Source: Adiantum capillus-veneris | Taxonomy: Eukaryota; Streptophyta; Polypodiopsida; Polypodiales; Pteridaceae | Assembly (NCBI GenBank): GCA_014529385.2 | Contig: CM043951.1 | Location: forward strand, 113,134,469-113,198,468 | Length of the DNA stretch: 64,000 bases | Reading direction: 5' to 3' | Shown: piece by piece, positions 12,277 through 22,887 of the stretch | Position numbering within the stretch: the first letter of the stretch is position 1 | How the letters are laid out: each line of letters opens with the position of its first letter | The notes under the pieces: model-generated | Told to the model about the DNA's origin: nothing | Database searches by the model: none | The model's input: the letters and a program-made list of their open reading frames with translations, nothing else | Program-made: the position numbers and the translations under genes

Positions 12277-12294
12277 TGGTGAACCTGACGCGAA
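12277..12294 (+). other. X1 primer-binding site, tRNA-Trp type
   Basis: TGGTGAACCTGACGCGAA differs at two positions from the X2 site TGGTGAACCCGACGTGAA, which complements the 3' end of plant tRNA-Trp as I recall it. It lies three bases after the end of the LTR at 5908-6666 once K1 and its duplication are removed. Confidence 0.75.
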
Positions 12295-12311
12295 ACGAGC
12301 CGGGGTGGGAG

Positions 12312-13925
12312 ATGCAGATGGAGATTGCAGAGGAGGTAAAGAGATTATTTGAAGAATTCATCACCCATGTTTCTGATGGCGAGTCAGGAGTTCCAATTTT
12401 TTCAAAGATGATCAAGTGATGCAAGGATCACTGCTTGATGTAGAAGCCATGATGACGAAGGAGCAGATGAAAGAAGGTTTGAATGCATCATTGGATGTAG
12501 TATACGATGAGAGATCAATCTTTGATGGTGAATATGATCCAAAAGGTTACCTAGAGTGTTACAATCAGCAGATGAAGCGTCAAAAAATGCCAGATGTTCA
12601 GATGATTGCAGAATTTGAACAGCTTAAGGATCAAATTCAAGTTCTTGCAAGAACTCATGCAGACAATTGGGATTCTTTTGCAGAAGCAATTATACAGGAG
12701 TTCTTATTGAGTGAAGACCTAGAGCTTCAGCAGATTGAAAGCATACAAGATGAGGAGCCATCTATTTTAATGCAAAAAGCCGATCATGCAGGTGGTCAGA
12801 GTTCTATCCGAGCTAAGCTAGAAGCTGTTATCGATGCATGTCTTTTGGAAGACAAATCATTGTTGTATGCAGATGATGATTTCATAGTGGATACAGTTTA
12901 TGTTCAATTGAGATTGAGTTCTTTATTTCAAAGAAAATGTGACTTTGTGGATGTAGTCATACCCCCTCAAAGTGACATAAATGAGAAAAGAGGTTTCTCA
13001 GAGCCAGTGCATGCTATGCAAGCATAGCCTCTAACAGTGATCAAGCAACATAGCCTCTAACAGTGATCATGCAAGCATAGCCTCTAACAGTGATCAAGCA
13101 ACATGTTCCTCAGAGTCAATATGTGATGTAGATGCCCATTTGGAGTGCTCTTTGGGTGTAGACCATGAAGAGAATGCTTATGCAACAGTACATGCAAAAG
13201 CAACTATTTTGGCTAATGCTATGCAAGAGGGTTTTATGTCTATGGCTACATTTCAGCACATCGGTGATGATGCATATGTATTTGATGCTAATCCATATGT
13301 ATTTGATGTAAACCCAAACAAATATTATGATTATGGAGATGCGTATTTAGAAGGGGTGCATCATGATAATCAGTCTATGCCTGCTACATGTGACAGGGTT
13401 TGCTATGATGACTCTATGGAAAAAGAAATTGATGCTATCTTTGTAATGCATGCTGAGACTTGTTCTATTGAAGTGGAAAGATAATTGAATGGGAGTTTGA
13501 AGCTGCCAGAACAATTTGTGCCTATGTATGAAACAAGCCATGAGGTTTCCTATGATAATACTCACAAACTAGGTGGTTCCTTCAAGGAGGAAGATATGGA
13601 GCTTATGGATCTACTTGATGATGCGCTAGAGGAATTTCGAGTTCCTTGTGACAAGAGTAGTGAAGAACATCCTGCAACATATGAGGAAGAGCTTCTGTTT
13701 CTTTTGGACGAGGCTCTAGAGGAGTTTTTGTCTACTAGAGAAGGCAACCATGCAGCATTTGTGGTATCAAATGAAGTGATGGCATTCAATGACTCACAAA
13801 TGCAAATTGATATTTTAGAAACCTTAGTGATTGAATTCATTTTGCCTCTGGGTTCTGCTATGCTGGGAATTTGGGACTTTTTGTTGCTATGCTATGGAAA
13901 GTTTGTGGAGATGCAATATACTTGA
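12312..13925 (+). pseudogene. X1 long internal reading frame, unknown acidic protein
   Basis: I do not recognise this protein. There is no zinc knuckle, protease, RT or integrase motif. It aligns along its length with the X2 frame at 25824-27775. Shared blocks are an ASLDVVYDERSIFDG / ALDAVYDERRLFDG stretch followed by a GYLECY motif, SKLEAVID / AKLEAVID, and HAETCSIEVE / HAELCAIEVQ. The C-terminal part holds two LMDLLDDALEEF-type motifs at about 13595-13640 and 13685-13730. The conserved reading spans three frames: 12312-12410, 12416-13027 and 13106-13925. It is broken by a frameshift near 12410, a stop-introducing tandem triplication at 13017-13101 and a TAA at 13482-13484. In the two copies conserved phrases outlast these lesions, which suggests descent from a real protein. 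Function unknown. Confidence 0.6.
13017..13101 (+). repeat. Tandem triplication in the X1 frame
   Basis: Three near-identical copies of a unit of about 27 bp containing CATAGCCTCTAACAGTGATC. Each carries in-frame stops and the array separates two open segments. X2 has no counterpart, so this is a private duplication in X1. Confidence 0.8.
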
Positions 13926-14194
13926 AATTTGATTTTCTACTAACTTATGACCCAGGAGGCTATCATGCTAGTTATGATTCTTGCCAGTTACTATATATGC
14001 CTAATGACCCAGGAGGTTATCATGCTAGCTATGATTGCTGTGAGTTACTTTATAAGCCTTTTGATCCTGGAGGATGGTGCAAAATTTTTAAAGGAATGCT
14101 CACAGTGGGACAGATGATTAGTTTCCCATTTGATCCTGGGGGACCACTAAAGTCTAAAGTTGCTGATTTGAAGAGTACCAGTTATCAGTTGTAG
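13871..14194 (+). pseudogene. X1 DPGG-repeat reading frame
   Basis: This frame overlaps the end of the preceding one by 55 bases and lies in the -1 frame relative to it. It encodes four DPGG motifs about 20-30 residues apart (YDPGGYH, NDPGGYH, FDPGGWC, FDPGGPL), separated by Tyr- and Cys-rich spacers. A GMLTVGQM segment is also present. X2 has the same arrangement at 27745-28038, with the same WC..FKGMLTVGQM block and the same relative frame. I know of no domain that matches. It may be a C-terminal module of the same protein reached by a frameshift, or a separate small ORF. Confidence 0.55.
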
Positions 14195-14732
14195 CAGGTT
14201 GCATGGTACAAGATTTTATTTTCTAGCTTATGCCGAGTCAGAATAGTTTTTGTTATGCGGTCAATAAGCTTACATGGTTGGATTCCAGCTGACTTCTTTG
14301 GACAATTGTTGAAGTCTCTTTACATATTTTGAGTTTTTCTGCTACCAGAACTTGAGGTAAAGGACTTGACCTCCATTTCGTGTGCAGACAGAGTAAGGCA
14401 TACTTGAGCTTGACAGGGTTCCTTAACAAGAGCTTAATGGTCAAGCCGTGTGCATCATTAACTGGAGCACTTGAGTCTGGAGGAGTTCACTAACAAATTA
14501 TCCATGATTGAATTGGAGATACAGCAGATACAGTTCAAAGATTTTTGATGGACAGCTACCTAATGATTAAGATAGAACAGTGATGATAGGGTATAATCCT
14601 TATTTCATTTTTTTATATGTTTACCACTAATGTGAGTCTGATGATGGCAAAGAGCTTAAGGTACCTAAAGAAGATGCAAATTGAAGTGCAGTTGGCACAG
14701 ACCGGAGGCTGTGCAGGATCAGAGGGGATGGA
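14195..14732 (+). other. X1 untranslated interior and polypurine tract
   Basis: No open frame is supported. The stretch matches 28039-28617 of X2. It ends with a purine-rich tract (CAGAGGGGATGGA, about 14720-14732) directly before the LTR, as expected for plus-strand priming. Confidence 0.6.
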
Positions 14733-16344
14733 TGTCATGCAACTGCGTTTCCATGAACAGAAAAAGAGCATAGAAATGCAAGCTAAGCTTCTTTGAAGCC
14801 TACACATTTAGTGAGAAATGATCAAGGCTTGCTAACAGATCAAGTTTAATGATTAATGTATGCCAGATGCGGCTTAAAAGGGCCACTTGATGCCTTAATA
14901 ATGACAAAAATGGACTATGCTTGAAGTGAGCACATATGGGATATTATGGTCTAGAATTGTAGTGATTGAAGTGCTCTACTAGCCTATCTTTACGGCTCAT
15001 CGATTGGAGCTACGGTGAAGAAGTTATGGCAGTTTAAAGTTCAAGTCGATTGCAGATCCGTATCGGATTGGGCAACTGCAGCTGAGGTGACTGCACGGGC
15101 TTGAAGTGCTAACTTTGTGGAGCGCGTCGGTCTTTTCATATCAGCGATCAGATTTACGGTTGCGAAGATATTGGCCGTTAAAGATTCACCGGGGGCCGGT
15201 TCCGCACCAGTCCGATATGCTCAGTCGGTGTGCCATCTGTGAATTTTGCAACCTCAGCAGGGTTTGTATGCATTTTATGCAGTTTGAGAAGCCTAAAGGG
15301 ATTTATGGCTTGGCAAGTAGAGTCCGGTGTCAGTTGTCGACATTGCTAAGCTGGGTAACTCTGGCATTATTCAAGATGATAATATGGGCAGTAAAACTCA
15401 CGATGATATTGTCAGTTCAGGGCTAATGAGAGCCTTGATGAGGATGGCTAGCGTGTATGCCTAATATGGTGCCATTATGAAAGCACAAAAAGTTTGTTGA
15501 GCTCTTTGTCCAGAATGTCGTCACCTAGAGCATGTTGATTGCGGGATTTACCCCAAGGTGAGAGAATCCCTGATGAGATTGTTGGACGGGGCTTCTGGAG
15601 AAAGTTGTGGAGCTTGGTGATGCTTTAGTCGAAGTGTAAGCCAAATAGGGTGACCTTGAGGAAACCGACCGCCCACTTATGGCCGCCCACTTGGTGAATT
15701 AAAAGGGGCTACTGTATATGTTTTAAAAGAAGTGTAAAGCCAATAGGAAAAGAGCAATGGCATCAAGCAGGCAGCGAGCAACTGCTGCGCAAGGGGAGGG
15801 CACGGTCATGGAGGCCACAAGACAGCTTGAACGAGCACGATGAAGAAACGGTGGTTGCTCAGGAGGCGATTGCGAAGATTTTTGGCCCAGCCTCCACAAC
15901 ATTTGGTGTTGTCGGATGCCCCGGGTGCCACGTAATCAAGGACCCATTTTTGCACTCCCTAGCAACGACGGCGCCGTCGTTGCTAAGGGAGGCAAAAAGG
16001 CTATTAATAGGTTTATTTTTTTTTGGCATGAGGGCAAGCCATTACATGCGAGGAGCTTGAGGAGGAAGCAAGCAAGGCGAGAAGAAGCAAGCGAGGGAGA
16101 AGAGCTTGAGGCAAGCAAACCAGAAAAGCTTGGTTAAGGCAAGCAAGCAAGGCGAGAAACCTCAGGTGAAGAAATCTATCTCTCTCTCTCTTGTCCTCGG
16201 CTCGTCCTCAGCATGAAAAAGGGAGAAGCTTTCTCTTGTTCTAATCCTCGACAAGCAAAGCTCCCTCTCTCTTGCTCTCATCATCAGCTAGCAAAACGAG
16301 CAAAGCTTGGAGGGAGGAGGAGGTGAAGAAAAGCACTAAGGAAA

Positions 16345-16392
<48 letters not shown>

Positions 16393-17235
16393 AGAAGCAA
16401 AAAGCAAGAAGGATAGGAGAAAACGAGGGCAAGAAGAAGTAGGGTAACGAAGGACTCCAACCGAAGCAAAGGGGGGCAGGGCGTGACAAAGGAAGAGGAG
16501 AGAAGGCAAGGGAACTAGAGAGCTTGGCTCTCACTCTCTTCGCCCTTGTCGTGGGCTAGAAAACAAGCAAATCTTGCTCTCTCTCACTTTCATCCTCGGC
16601 TAACAAAGGAGAAAGGGAGAAGAGGGAAGCGGAAAAAAAGGAGAACAAAGAGGCAAGCTTGGGCAAGGAGCTTGAGCAAGAAACTATCGAAGCTTGAGCA
16701 AGCCGAGGCAAGAGGACATTCCAAGCAAGGTCGAGATTAAAGAAGCAACCAAAGGCGAGAAGCTCGAGTCGAGGTCAAGGAGGGAAATATCTCTCTCTCT
16801 CTCTCTTTCGAGCTTGGACAAGAGAATCTCTCGTTCTTGAGCTAAAGAAGGGGCAAGAAGGGATTTGAAGACAGTAATTGAAGACATATCAAGCAGTAGA
16901 ACAACCGATCTAAGAAAACCAGCACATAAGGATTTTGTTCGTCACAGGTAACTTAAATTAGTTATTTCTTTTTTATGAATTGCGGAGCCGTTAACGGCCC
17001 GAGTAATTGTAAAAGGAGCCTAAACTCCTTGATTTTAGTGAACGTAAGTGTCGGTGTTGTTAATAGCCCGACTTGGCTATTGCAGCAGAATGTACTCAGA
17101 GCTTAAATTGATTAATTGAAGGTTACGGTGATTGACAAATCCTTTTTCACCTGTTGTTCTTTTTCTCTTGACACCTCCCACAGTGAGAGGCCCGATGCCT
17201 GCCCGGCTCATGTTTCGAACGGATATCCCCCGACA
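14733..17235 (+). repeat. X1 LTR, plus orientation (left arm of the palindrome)
   Basis: A 2,503-bp LTR running from TGTCATGCAACTGCG to ATATCCCCCGACA. Its first 1 kb is related to 23324 onward and 28618 onward, and its reverse complement matches 17262-20267. It includes a CTATTAATAGG TATA-like site near 16003, a CT microsatellite (16347-16389), purine-rich runs, and paired GTTAACGGCCCG / GTTAATAGCCCG motifs at 16990-17001 and 17059-17070. Confidence 0.8.
16347..16389 (+). repeat. CT microsatellite in X1 LTR
   Basis: About 21 uninterrupted CT units. The corresponding place in the opposite arm (near 18628-18640) has only a short GA run. Confidence 0.95.
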
Positions 17236-17261
17236 TCTTTGGTGAACACATATCCAAAAGA
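17236..17261. other. Head-to-head LTR junction with a primer-site remnant
   Basis: These 26 bases separate two LTR ends that face each other. The left part, TCTTTGGTGAAC, is the 3-base spacer plus the first nine bases of the tRNA-Trp primer site. The right part reads TCTTTTGGATATGTG on the minus strand. The whole is therefore a short imperfect palindrome where two elements or two halves of one element were joined. Confidence 0.75.
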
Positions 17262-18116
17262 TGTCGGGGGATATGTGTTCGAAACATGAGCTGGGGCGCC
17301 GGGCCTCTCGCTGTGGGAGGTGTCAAGAGAACAAGAACAACAGGTGACATTAGGAAAATTTTGAACTCATTTTTGGGCCTTTTAAGAGTTCCACATCATC
17401 AAAGTTGTACAAAAGAAAGCAACCCGGTAGACCCCTCTAAATATTGCTTAGAACCCCATGATATGACCTATCATTGGAAAGTTCTTGAAAAATGGATTCT
17501 AAAGAGCCAAGGTCCGAAAAGTTTGGATGACTTCTATGAAAGTTATGCCATTTTTTTCAATCAGCCAGGTTTTGTTACCGTTACGGTAATCTAAAATCAC
17601 CTTTTTCTAGATCTACATGAAGGCAATGTCCGATACATGCATGCTATATATCAATAGATAGCATTTGAAGAGTAGATTCTAAATATCCAACCTCCAACAA
17701 GTTTGGATCTTATTTGCAAAAAATTTACCGATCCCCACTTTTTCAAAGCTATGCCACATCACAATTCTTACAAGGCCCATTTTTGAGTCAATCACCGTAA
17801 CCTTCAAGTAATCAATTTAAGCTCTGAGTACATTCTGCTGGCAATAGCCCAGTAGGGCTGTTAACAACACCGACACTTAGGTTCACTGAAATCAAGGAGT
17901 TTAGACTCCCGTTACAATTACCCGCGCCGTTAACGGCTCCACGATTCATAAAAAAGAAATAGCTAATTTAAGTTGCCGGTGAGACGAACAAAATCCTTCT
18001 GTGCTGGTTTTCTTAGATCGGTTGTTCTACTGCTTGATATGTCTTCAATTACTGTCTTCAAATCCCTTCTTGCCCCTTCTTTAGCTCAAGAATGAGAGAT
18101 TCTCTTGTCCAAGCTC

Positions 18117-18213
<97 letters not shown>

Positions 18214-20267
18214 CCCTCCTTGACCTCGACTCGAGCTTCTCTCCTTTGATTGCTTTGACCCTGGTTGCTTCTTTAATCTCGACCTTGCTTGGAATGTCCT
18301 CTTGCCTCAGCTTGCTCAAGCTTCAAGATTCTTGCTTAAGCTCCTTGCCCAAGCTTGCCTCTTTGTTCTCCTTTTTTTCCGCGTCCCTCTTCTCCCTTCC
18401 TCCTTTGTTAGCCGAGGATGAGAGCGAGAGAGAGCAAGATTTGCTTGATTGCTAGCCCACGACAAGAGCGAAGAGAGTGAGAGCCAAGCTCTCTAGTTCC
18501 CTTGCCTTCTCTCCTCTTCCTTCGTCATGCCTTGCCCCCCTTTGCTTTGCTTGGAGTCCTTCGTTACCCTACTTCTTCTTGCCCTCATTTTTCTCCTATC
18601 CTTCTTGCTTTTTGCTTCTCTTTCTCGAGAGAGAGAGAGCCTTTCCTTAGTGATTTTCTTCACCTCCTCCTCCCTCCAAGATTTGCTCGTTTTGTTAGCT
18701 GATGATGAGAGCAAGAGAGAGGGAGCTTTGCTTGGCGAGGATTAGAACAAGAGAAAGATTCTCCCTTTTTCATGCTGAGCACGAGCCGAGGACAAGAGAG
18801 AGAGAGATGGCTTTCTTCACCTGAGGTTGCTCGCCTTGCTTGCTTGCCTTAACCAAGATTTTCTCGTTTGCTTGCCTCAAGCTCTTCTCCCTCCCTTGCT
18901 TCTTCTCGCCTTGCTTGCTTCCTCCTCAAGCTCCTCGCATGTAATGGCCTGCCCTCATGCCAAAAAAAAATAAACCTATTAATAGCCTTTTTTCCTCCCT
19001 TAGAGAGGACGGCACCGTCTGTGCTAGGGAGCGCAAAAACGGGTCCTTGATGATGTGGCAGCCCGGGCATCCGACAACACCAAATGTCGTGGAAGCTGGG
19101 CCGAAAATCTTAGCAATCCCCTCCTGAGCAACCCCCATTTCTTCATCACGCTCGTTGGAGCTGTCCTCTGGCCTCCATGACCGTGCCCTCCCCTTGCGCA
19201 GCAGTTGCTCGCTGCCTCCTCGACGCCATTCCTCTTTTCCTGTTGGCTTCACACTTCTTTTAAAACATATAGGGTGGCCCCTTTTAATTCACTAAGTGGG
19301 CGGCCATAAGTGGACGGCCGGTTCCCTCAAGGTCACCCTATTTGGCTTACACTTCGACTAAAGCATCACCAAGCTCCACAACTTTCTCCAGAAGCCCCGT
19401 CCAACAATCTCATCAGGGATTCTCTCACCTTGGGGTAAATCCCGCAATCAACATGCTCTAGGAGATGACATTCCGGACAAAGAGCTCAGCAAACTTTTTG
19501 TGCTTTTATAAAGGCACCATATTGGGTATACACACCATCCATCCTCGTCAAGGCTCTCATTAGCCCTGAACTGACAATATCATCGTGAATTTTACTACCC
19601 ATATCAGCATCTCAAATAATGCCAAAATTACCCATCTCATCAATGCCGACAACTGACACCGGACTCTGCTTGCCAAGCCATAAATCCCTTTAGACTTCTC
19701 AAACTGCATAAACATACAAACCGTGCTGAGGCTGCAAAATTCCGAGATGGCACACCCATCGAGCAGATCGGACTAGTACGGAACCGATCCCCGGTGAATC
19801 TTTAACGGCCAATATCTTCGCAACCGTAAATCCGATCGCTGATCTGAAAAGACCGACGCGCTCCACAAAGTGAGCACGTCAGGCCCGTGCATTCATTTCA
19901 TCTTTGTCACCTTAGGTGCAGTTGCCCAATGCGATATGGATCTGCAATCGACTTGAACTTTAAACTGCCATAACTTCTTCACCGTAGCTCCAATCGACGA
20001 GCCGTAAAGACAGGCCAGTAGAGCACTTCAAGCAAGTCTACAGTTCTAGACCATAATATCGCATCTATTCTCACTTCAATCATATTCCATTTTTGGCATC
20101 ATTAAGGCATTAGTTGGCCCTTTTAAGCCGCATCTAGCATACATTAATCATTAAACTTGACCTCTTATCAAGCCCTGATCACTACTCACTAAATGTGTAG
20201 GCTTCAAAGAAGCTTAGCTTGCATTTCTCTAGTCTTTTTCTCTTCATGGCAGCACAGCTGTACGACA
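17262..20267 (-). repeat. X1 LTR, minus orientation (right arm of the palindrome)
   Basis: A 3,006-bp inverted partner of 14733-17235, running on the minus strand from TGTCGTACAGCTG (20267) to CCCCCGACA (17262). It is longer than the other arm because of an unmatched segment of about 440 bp (17346-17785) and a large GA microsatellite (18121-18210). The motif GTTAAC appears in its conserved pair at 17854-17865 and 17924-17934. Its right end abuts the GCGA duplication in C. Confidence 0.8.
18121..18210 (+). repeat. GA microsatellite
   Basis: Forty-five uninterrupted GA units within the minus-oriented X1 LTR. ORFs read through it (poly Arg-Glu or Leu-Ser) are artefacts. Confidence 0.98.
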
Positions 20268-20271
20268 GCGA

Positions 20272-21902
20272 CTCAAAAGATAATGTCTCCATAGCTTCAT
20301 TGCATGGATGAGAGCAAGAAGATCTAGATCGTGAGTCGGATAGCTCTTCTCATGGTCTCTGAGCTTGCGAGAGGTAAAAGCTATTGGTCTCCCTTCTTGA
20401 GTAAAAACTCCTCCTAAGGCAAGACTGTTGGCGTTGGTCACAACTTCAAAATCCTTACTGAAATCTGGAAGCTTTAGAATAGGAGAAGACACCAAATATC
20501 TTTTTAACTCAGCAAAACTAGCTTCATGTTCTGCTTTCCAATCAATTCGCATTCCTTTCTTCAGAAGTCCTGTCAAAGGTGCTGTAATAAGAGCATAATC
20601 TTTGACAAAAATCCTGCACCACCCTAAAATTCCAAGAAATCCTTTGACTTCAGTGACAGAAGAAGGTTGAGGCCAATCCACTATATCCTTGATCTTCTTG
20701 GGATCTACTGAAATTCCATCAACAGATATAATAAAACCTAAATAACTAACTTGGGGGGTACAGAAAGTACACTTACTTTCCTTAGCATAAAGCTGATGCT
20801 GACGTAGAATTTCCAACACTTTCCTGACATGTCCTTCATGCTCTGATTCGTCTTTAGAGTAAACCAAAATATCATCAAAAAATACGAGCACAAAAGTTAT
20901 CCAAGTAAGGTCTATAGATATCCTACATTAGTCGATTGAAGCTTGCAGGTGCATTAGTAAGACCAAAGGACGTAACTGTGAATTCATAATGCCCATACCT
21001 AATATTAAAAGTTGTCTTTGGTATGTCTGATTCTTTGATTCTAATCTGATAATATCCTGACCGAAGATCAATCTTTGAAAAGATCCTGGATCCATGGAGT
21101 CTATCCAACAATTCATCAATTCTCAGAATCGGATACTTGTTCTTGACAGTCACTTGGTTAAGTCCACGATAATCTATGCATAGCCGCAAATATACATCCT
21201 TCTTCTTTTGAAAAATAACTAGTGCACCCCAAGGAGAAGTAATGAACCCTTGTTCAATCAGTTGCCTAAGTTGTTCTTTAAGTTCTATAGCTTTGGGTAA
21301 CAAAATTTTGTATGGTCTCTTAGAAACAGGTTCACATCCTGGCATAGTTCTATCTCATGGTCTACTTCATGATATGGTGACAGATTGGTCAAGTCTTCTG
21401 GGAAAACATCGGGATATTCCTTCAACCATTCTAGGTGAAAGTTTGAATCTGATTGACCCACCTTGTTAAGCTTCACAACATAAATCTGTTGTCCCTTCTT
21501 AAGTCCCTTTAGAAGTCTACTGGCTTGAACTAAATGAGCCTTGGGTATTCTATTTTTCCCTTGAACTAGAACTTCATTCCCAAGGTTATCTGTGAGCATA
21601 ATGTTTCCCTGAGGACAATGAATGTGGGATTGGTTCGTTTTCAATGAGTCCATTCCTAAAATTCCGTCATAAATTCCTAAAGGTAAGGTACGGAATTGCG
21701 CAGAAGTAGCATAACCCCCTAATTCAAAATCTATCAAGCCTGCGGAATGTTGAGATAACACTTCCTTCCCATTAGCTAGTTCTACTACTAGTCTATTCGC
21801 AGGATACTGGTTTAGCTTTAACTTTCTCATGCATCTAGGAGATAGAAATGAATGCGTACTTCCACAGTCTATGAGGAATTCAACTTTATCACCTTGGCGC
21901 AT
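20272..21902 (-). pseudogene. C pol 5' part: protease, reverse transcriptase, RNase H
   Basis: Protease has FLIDCGSTHSFLSP near 21870, with Asp in the active-site position. RT begins around 21345 with [16 protein letters not shown], continues through [18 protein letters not shown] and [13 protein letters not shown], and carries the catalytic FFDDILVYSK at about 20880. RNase H starts with FEVVTNANSLALGGVFTQEG (Asp to Asn at the first acidic position) and runs to LWRHYLLSR, where the X1 complex interrupts it. The remainder is at 5903-4225. Lesions include a stop and an extra T between the two RT blocks (20891-20925). A stop at 21927-21929 separates gag from protease in one otherwise continuous frame. 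Confidence 0.87.
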
Positions 21903-21926
21903 TCCAGGAGCTTGAATTACAGCGAA

Positions 21927-22887
21927 CTATTGACAAGCATGAGGATTATCTATGGCAGCATGCAGCACTACCCTTTCATCTGCTTCATCACCTACAGTTG
22001 GTTGTCCAACTGCAGCATTAGCCCTAGCAACTGCACCATGTCCTCGTCCTCCACCTCCTCTTCCTCGTGCTCCATGATTGTTCGATTGACCTCTTCCGTT
22101 GGCATTGAGAGGTACTGCATTTGCACTGGATGCACGAGTCTTCTTGGGACATCTGTTCCTATAAATGGTCGTACTCTTGGAAATCATAACATCGCACATT
22201 GGGAAATTCGATAGCGGTTGAAGTAGCTACCACAGGACGATCCTGATAAGCAAGGTTTGCCGATTTGTTATCCCAATTATTTGGTTTGGCCCTCTTCGCT
22301 AAGTAATTTCTTCTGCCTTGAGCAACTTTCATGATTTCCATAGCTAACGGCTTAGCTCTTAACAAAGCATCTTGCAATGTTGTTAGTCTAAGAGCTTCCA
22401 AACTACTGTTCAATGGTTCAATGAGGCCTTGACCGAACCTAGCCACTTGTTGTTCCAAGGTCATCTTCGGCGCATATCTCTTCAGAGTCACAAACTTGGA
22501 GTAATATCCTTCTACAGTCAAGGATAGCTGCTTGAGTGAGAAAAACTTGCTCATTTTGATGGCCCTATGAGCTGGTGGTAAGTAGCGTTTGGTCATTGCA
22601 GTCTTAATCTCTTCCCATGGCTGAGAAGATCCAACAATGTCGGAGTCTCTGCAATGTTGTTTCCACCATATTTTGGCATCTCCGGTAAGTTGGAACATGG
22701 CAAGCATAGTTTGATTCTGCGGATGAGTTCTTGCAGCTTCAAAATAATCCTCCATGGCTTTTATCAACACCTTTGCATCTTGTTCCACGTTAACCCCTTC
22801 ACCTTTGAAGTTGGGGGGTTGCGCTTGCTTGAGAATAAGTTTTTTCTCCTGAACCGCGGTATAAAGAGCAGAAGCAGATACCTACAT
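21927..22887 (-). pseudogene. C gag
   Basis: Gypsy-type Gag. A Retrotrans_gag region covers about 22300-22800 (MEDYFEAARTHPQNQ, WWKQHCRDS, WEEIKTAMTKRYLP, EGYYSKFVTLKRY). It is followed by a basic segment and a degraded CCHC knuckle around 22150-22190, where the second Cys is Phe and a two-base deletion shifts the frame. A Gly/Arg-rich tail (GARGRGGGGRGHG) lies near 22060. The likely start is the ATG at 22885-22887, immediately followed by TAG. The downstream frame is continuous with protease apart from one stop. The 5' flank is an untranslated leader of about 355 bases. Confidence 0.82.

Larger units (their letters stand above)
5908..20267. mobile_element. X1 complex: rearranged X-family LTR element inside C, with K1 nested in it
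   Basis: The duplicated tetranucleotide GCGA at 5904-5907 and 20268-20271 bounds this insertion. Deleting it with one GCGA restores the RNase H frame of C (LLSRKF, then LVTDHKSL). In order it holds a 759-bp minus-oriented LTR (5908-6666), copia K1 (6670-12270), a plus-oriented tRNA-Trp primer site and interior (12277-14732), a plus-oriented LTR (14733-17235), a 26-bp junction, and a minus-oriented LTR (17262-20267). No element inserts in this arrangement, so an inversion or a multi-step event must have followed insertion. Confidence 0.75.

Noticed and set aside
13871-13925. Programmed -1 frameshift between the X main frame and the DPGG frame
   Set aside because: No canonical slippery heptamer is visible in either overlap; only the shared relative frame is reported.
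12416-14194. Interpretation of the X interior as an ordinary host gene captured whole
   Set aside because: It is present in two independent X elements between primer site and polypurine tract with no intron-like gaps; it is better treated as an element-encoded frame, though an ancient capture cannot be excluded.
18086-18455. Arg-Glu-rich and Leu-Ser-rich ORFs on both strands
   Set aside because: Produced by a 90-bp GA microsatellite.
14733-20267. DNA transposon with long terminal inverted repeats
   Set aside because: The arms are LTRs with TG...CA ends and a primer-site remnant between them; no transposase is present.
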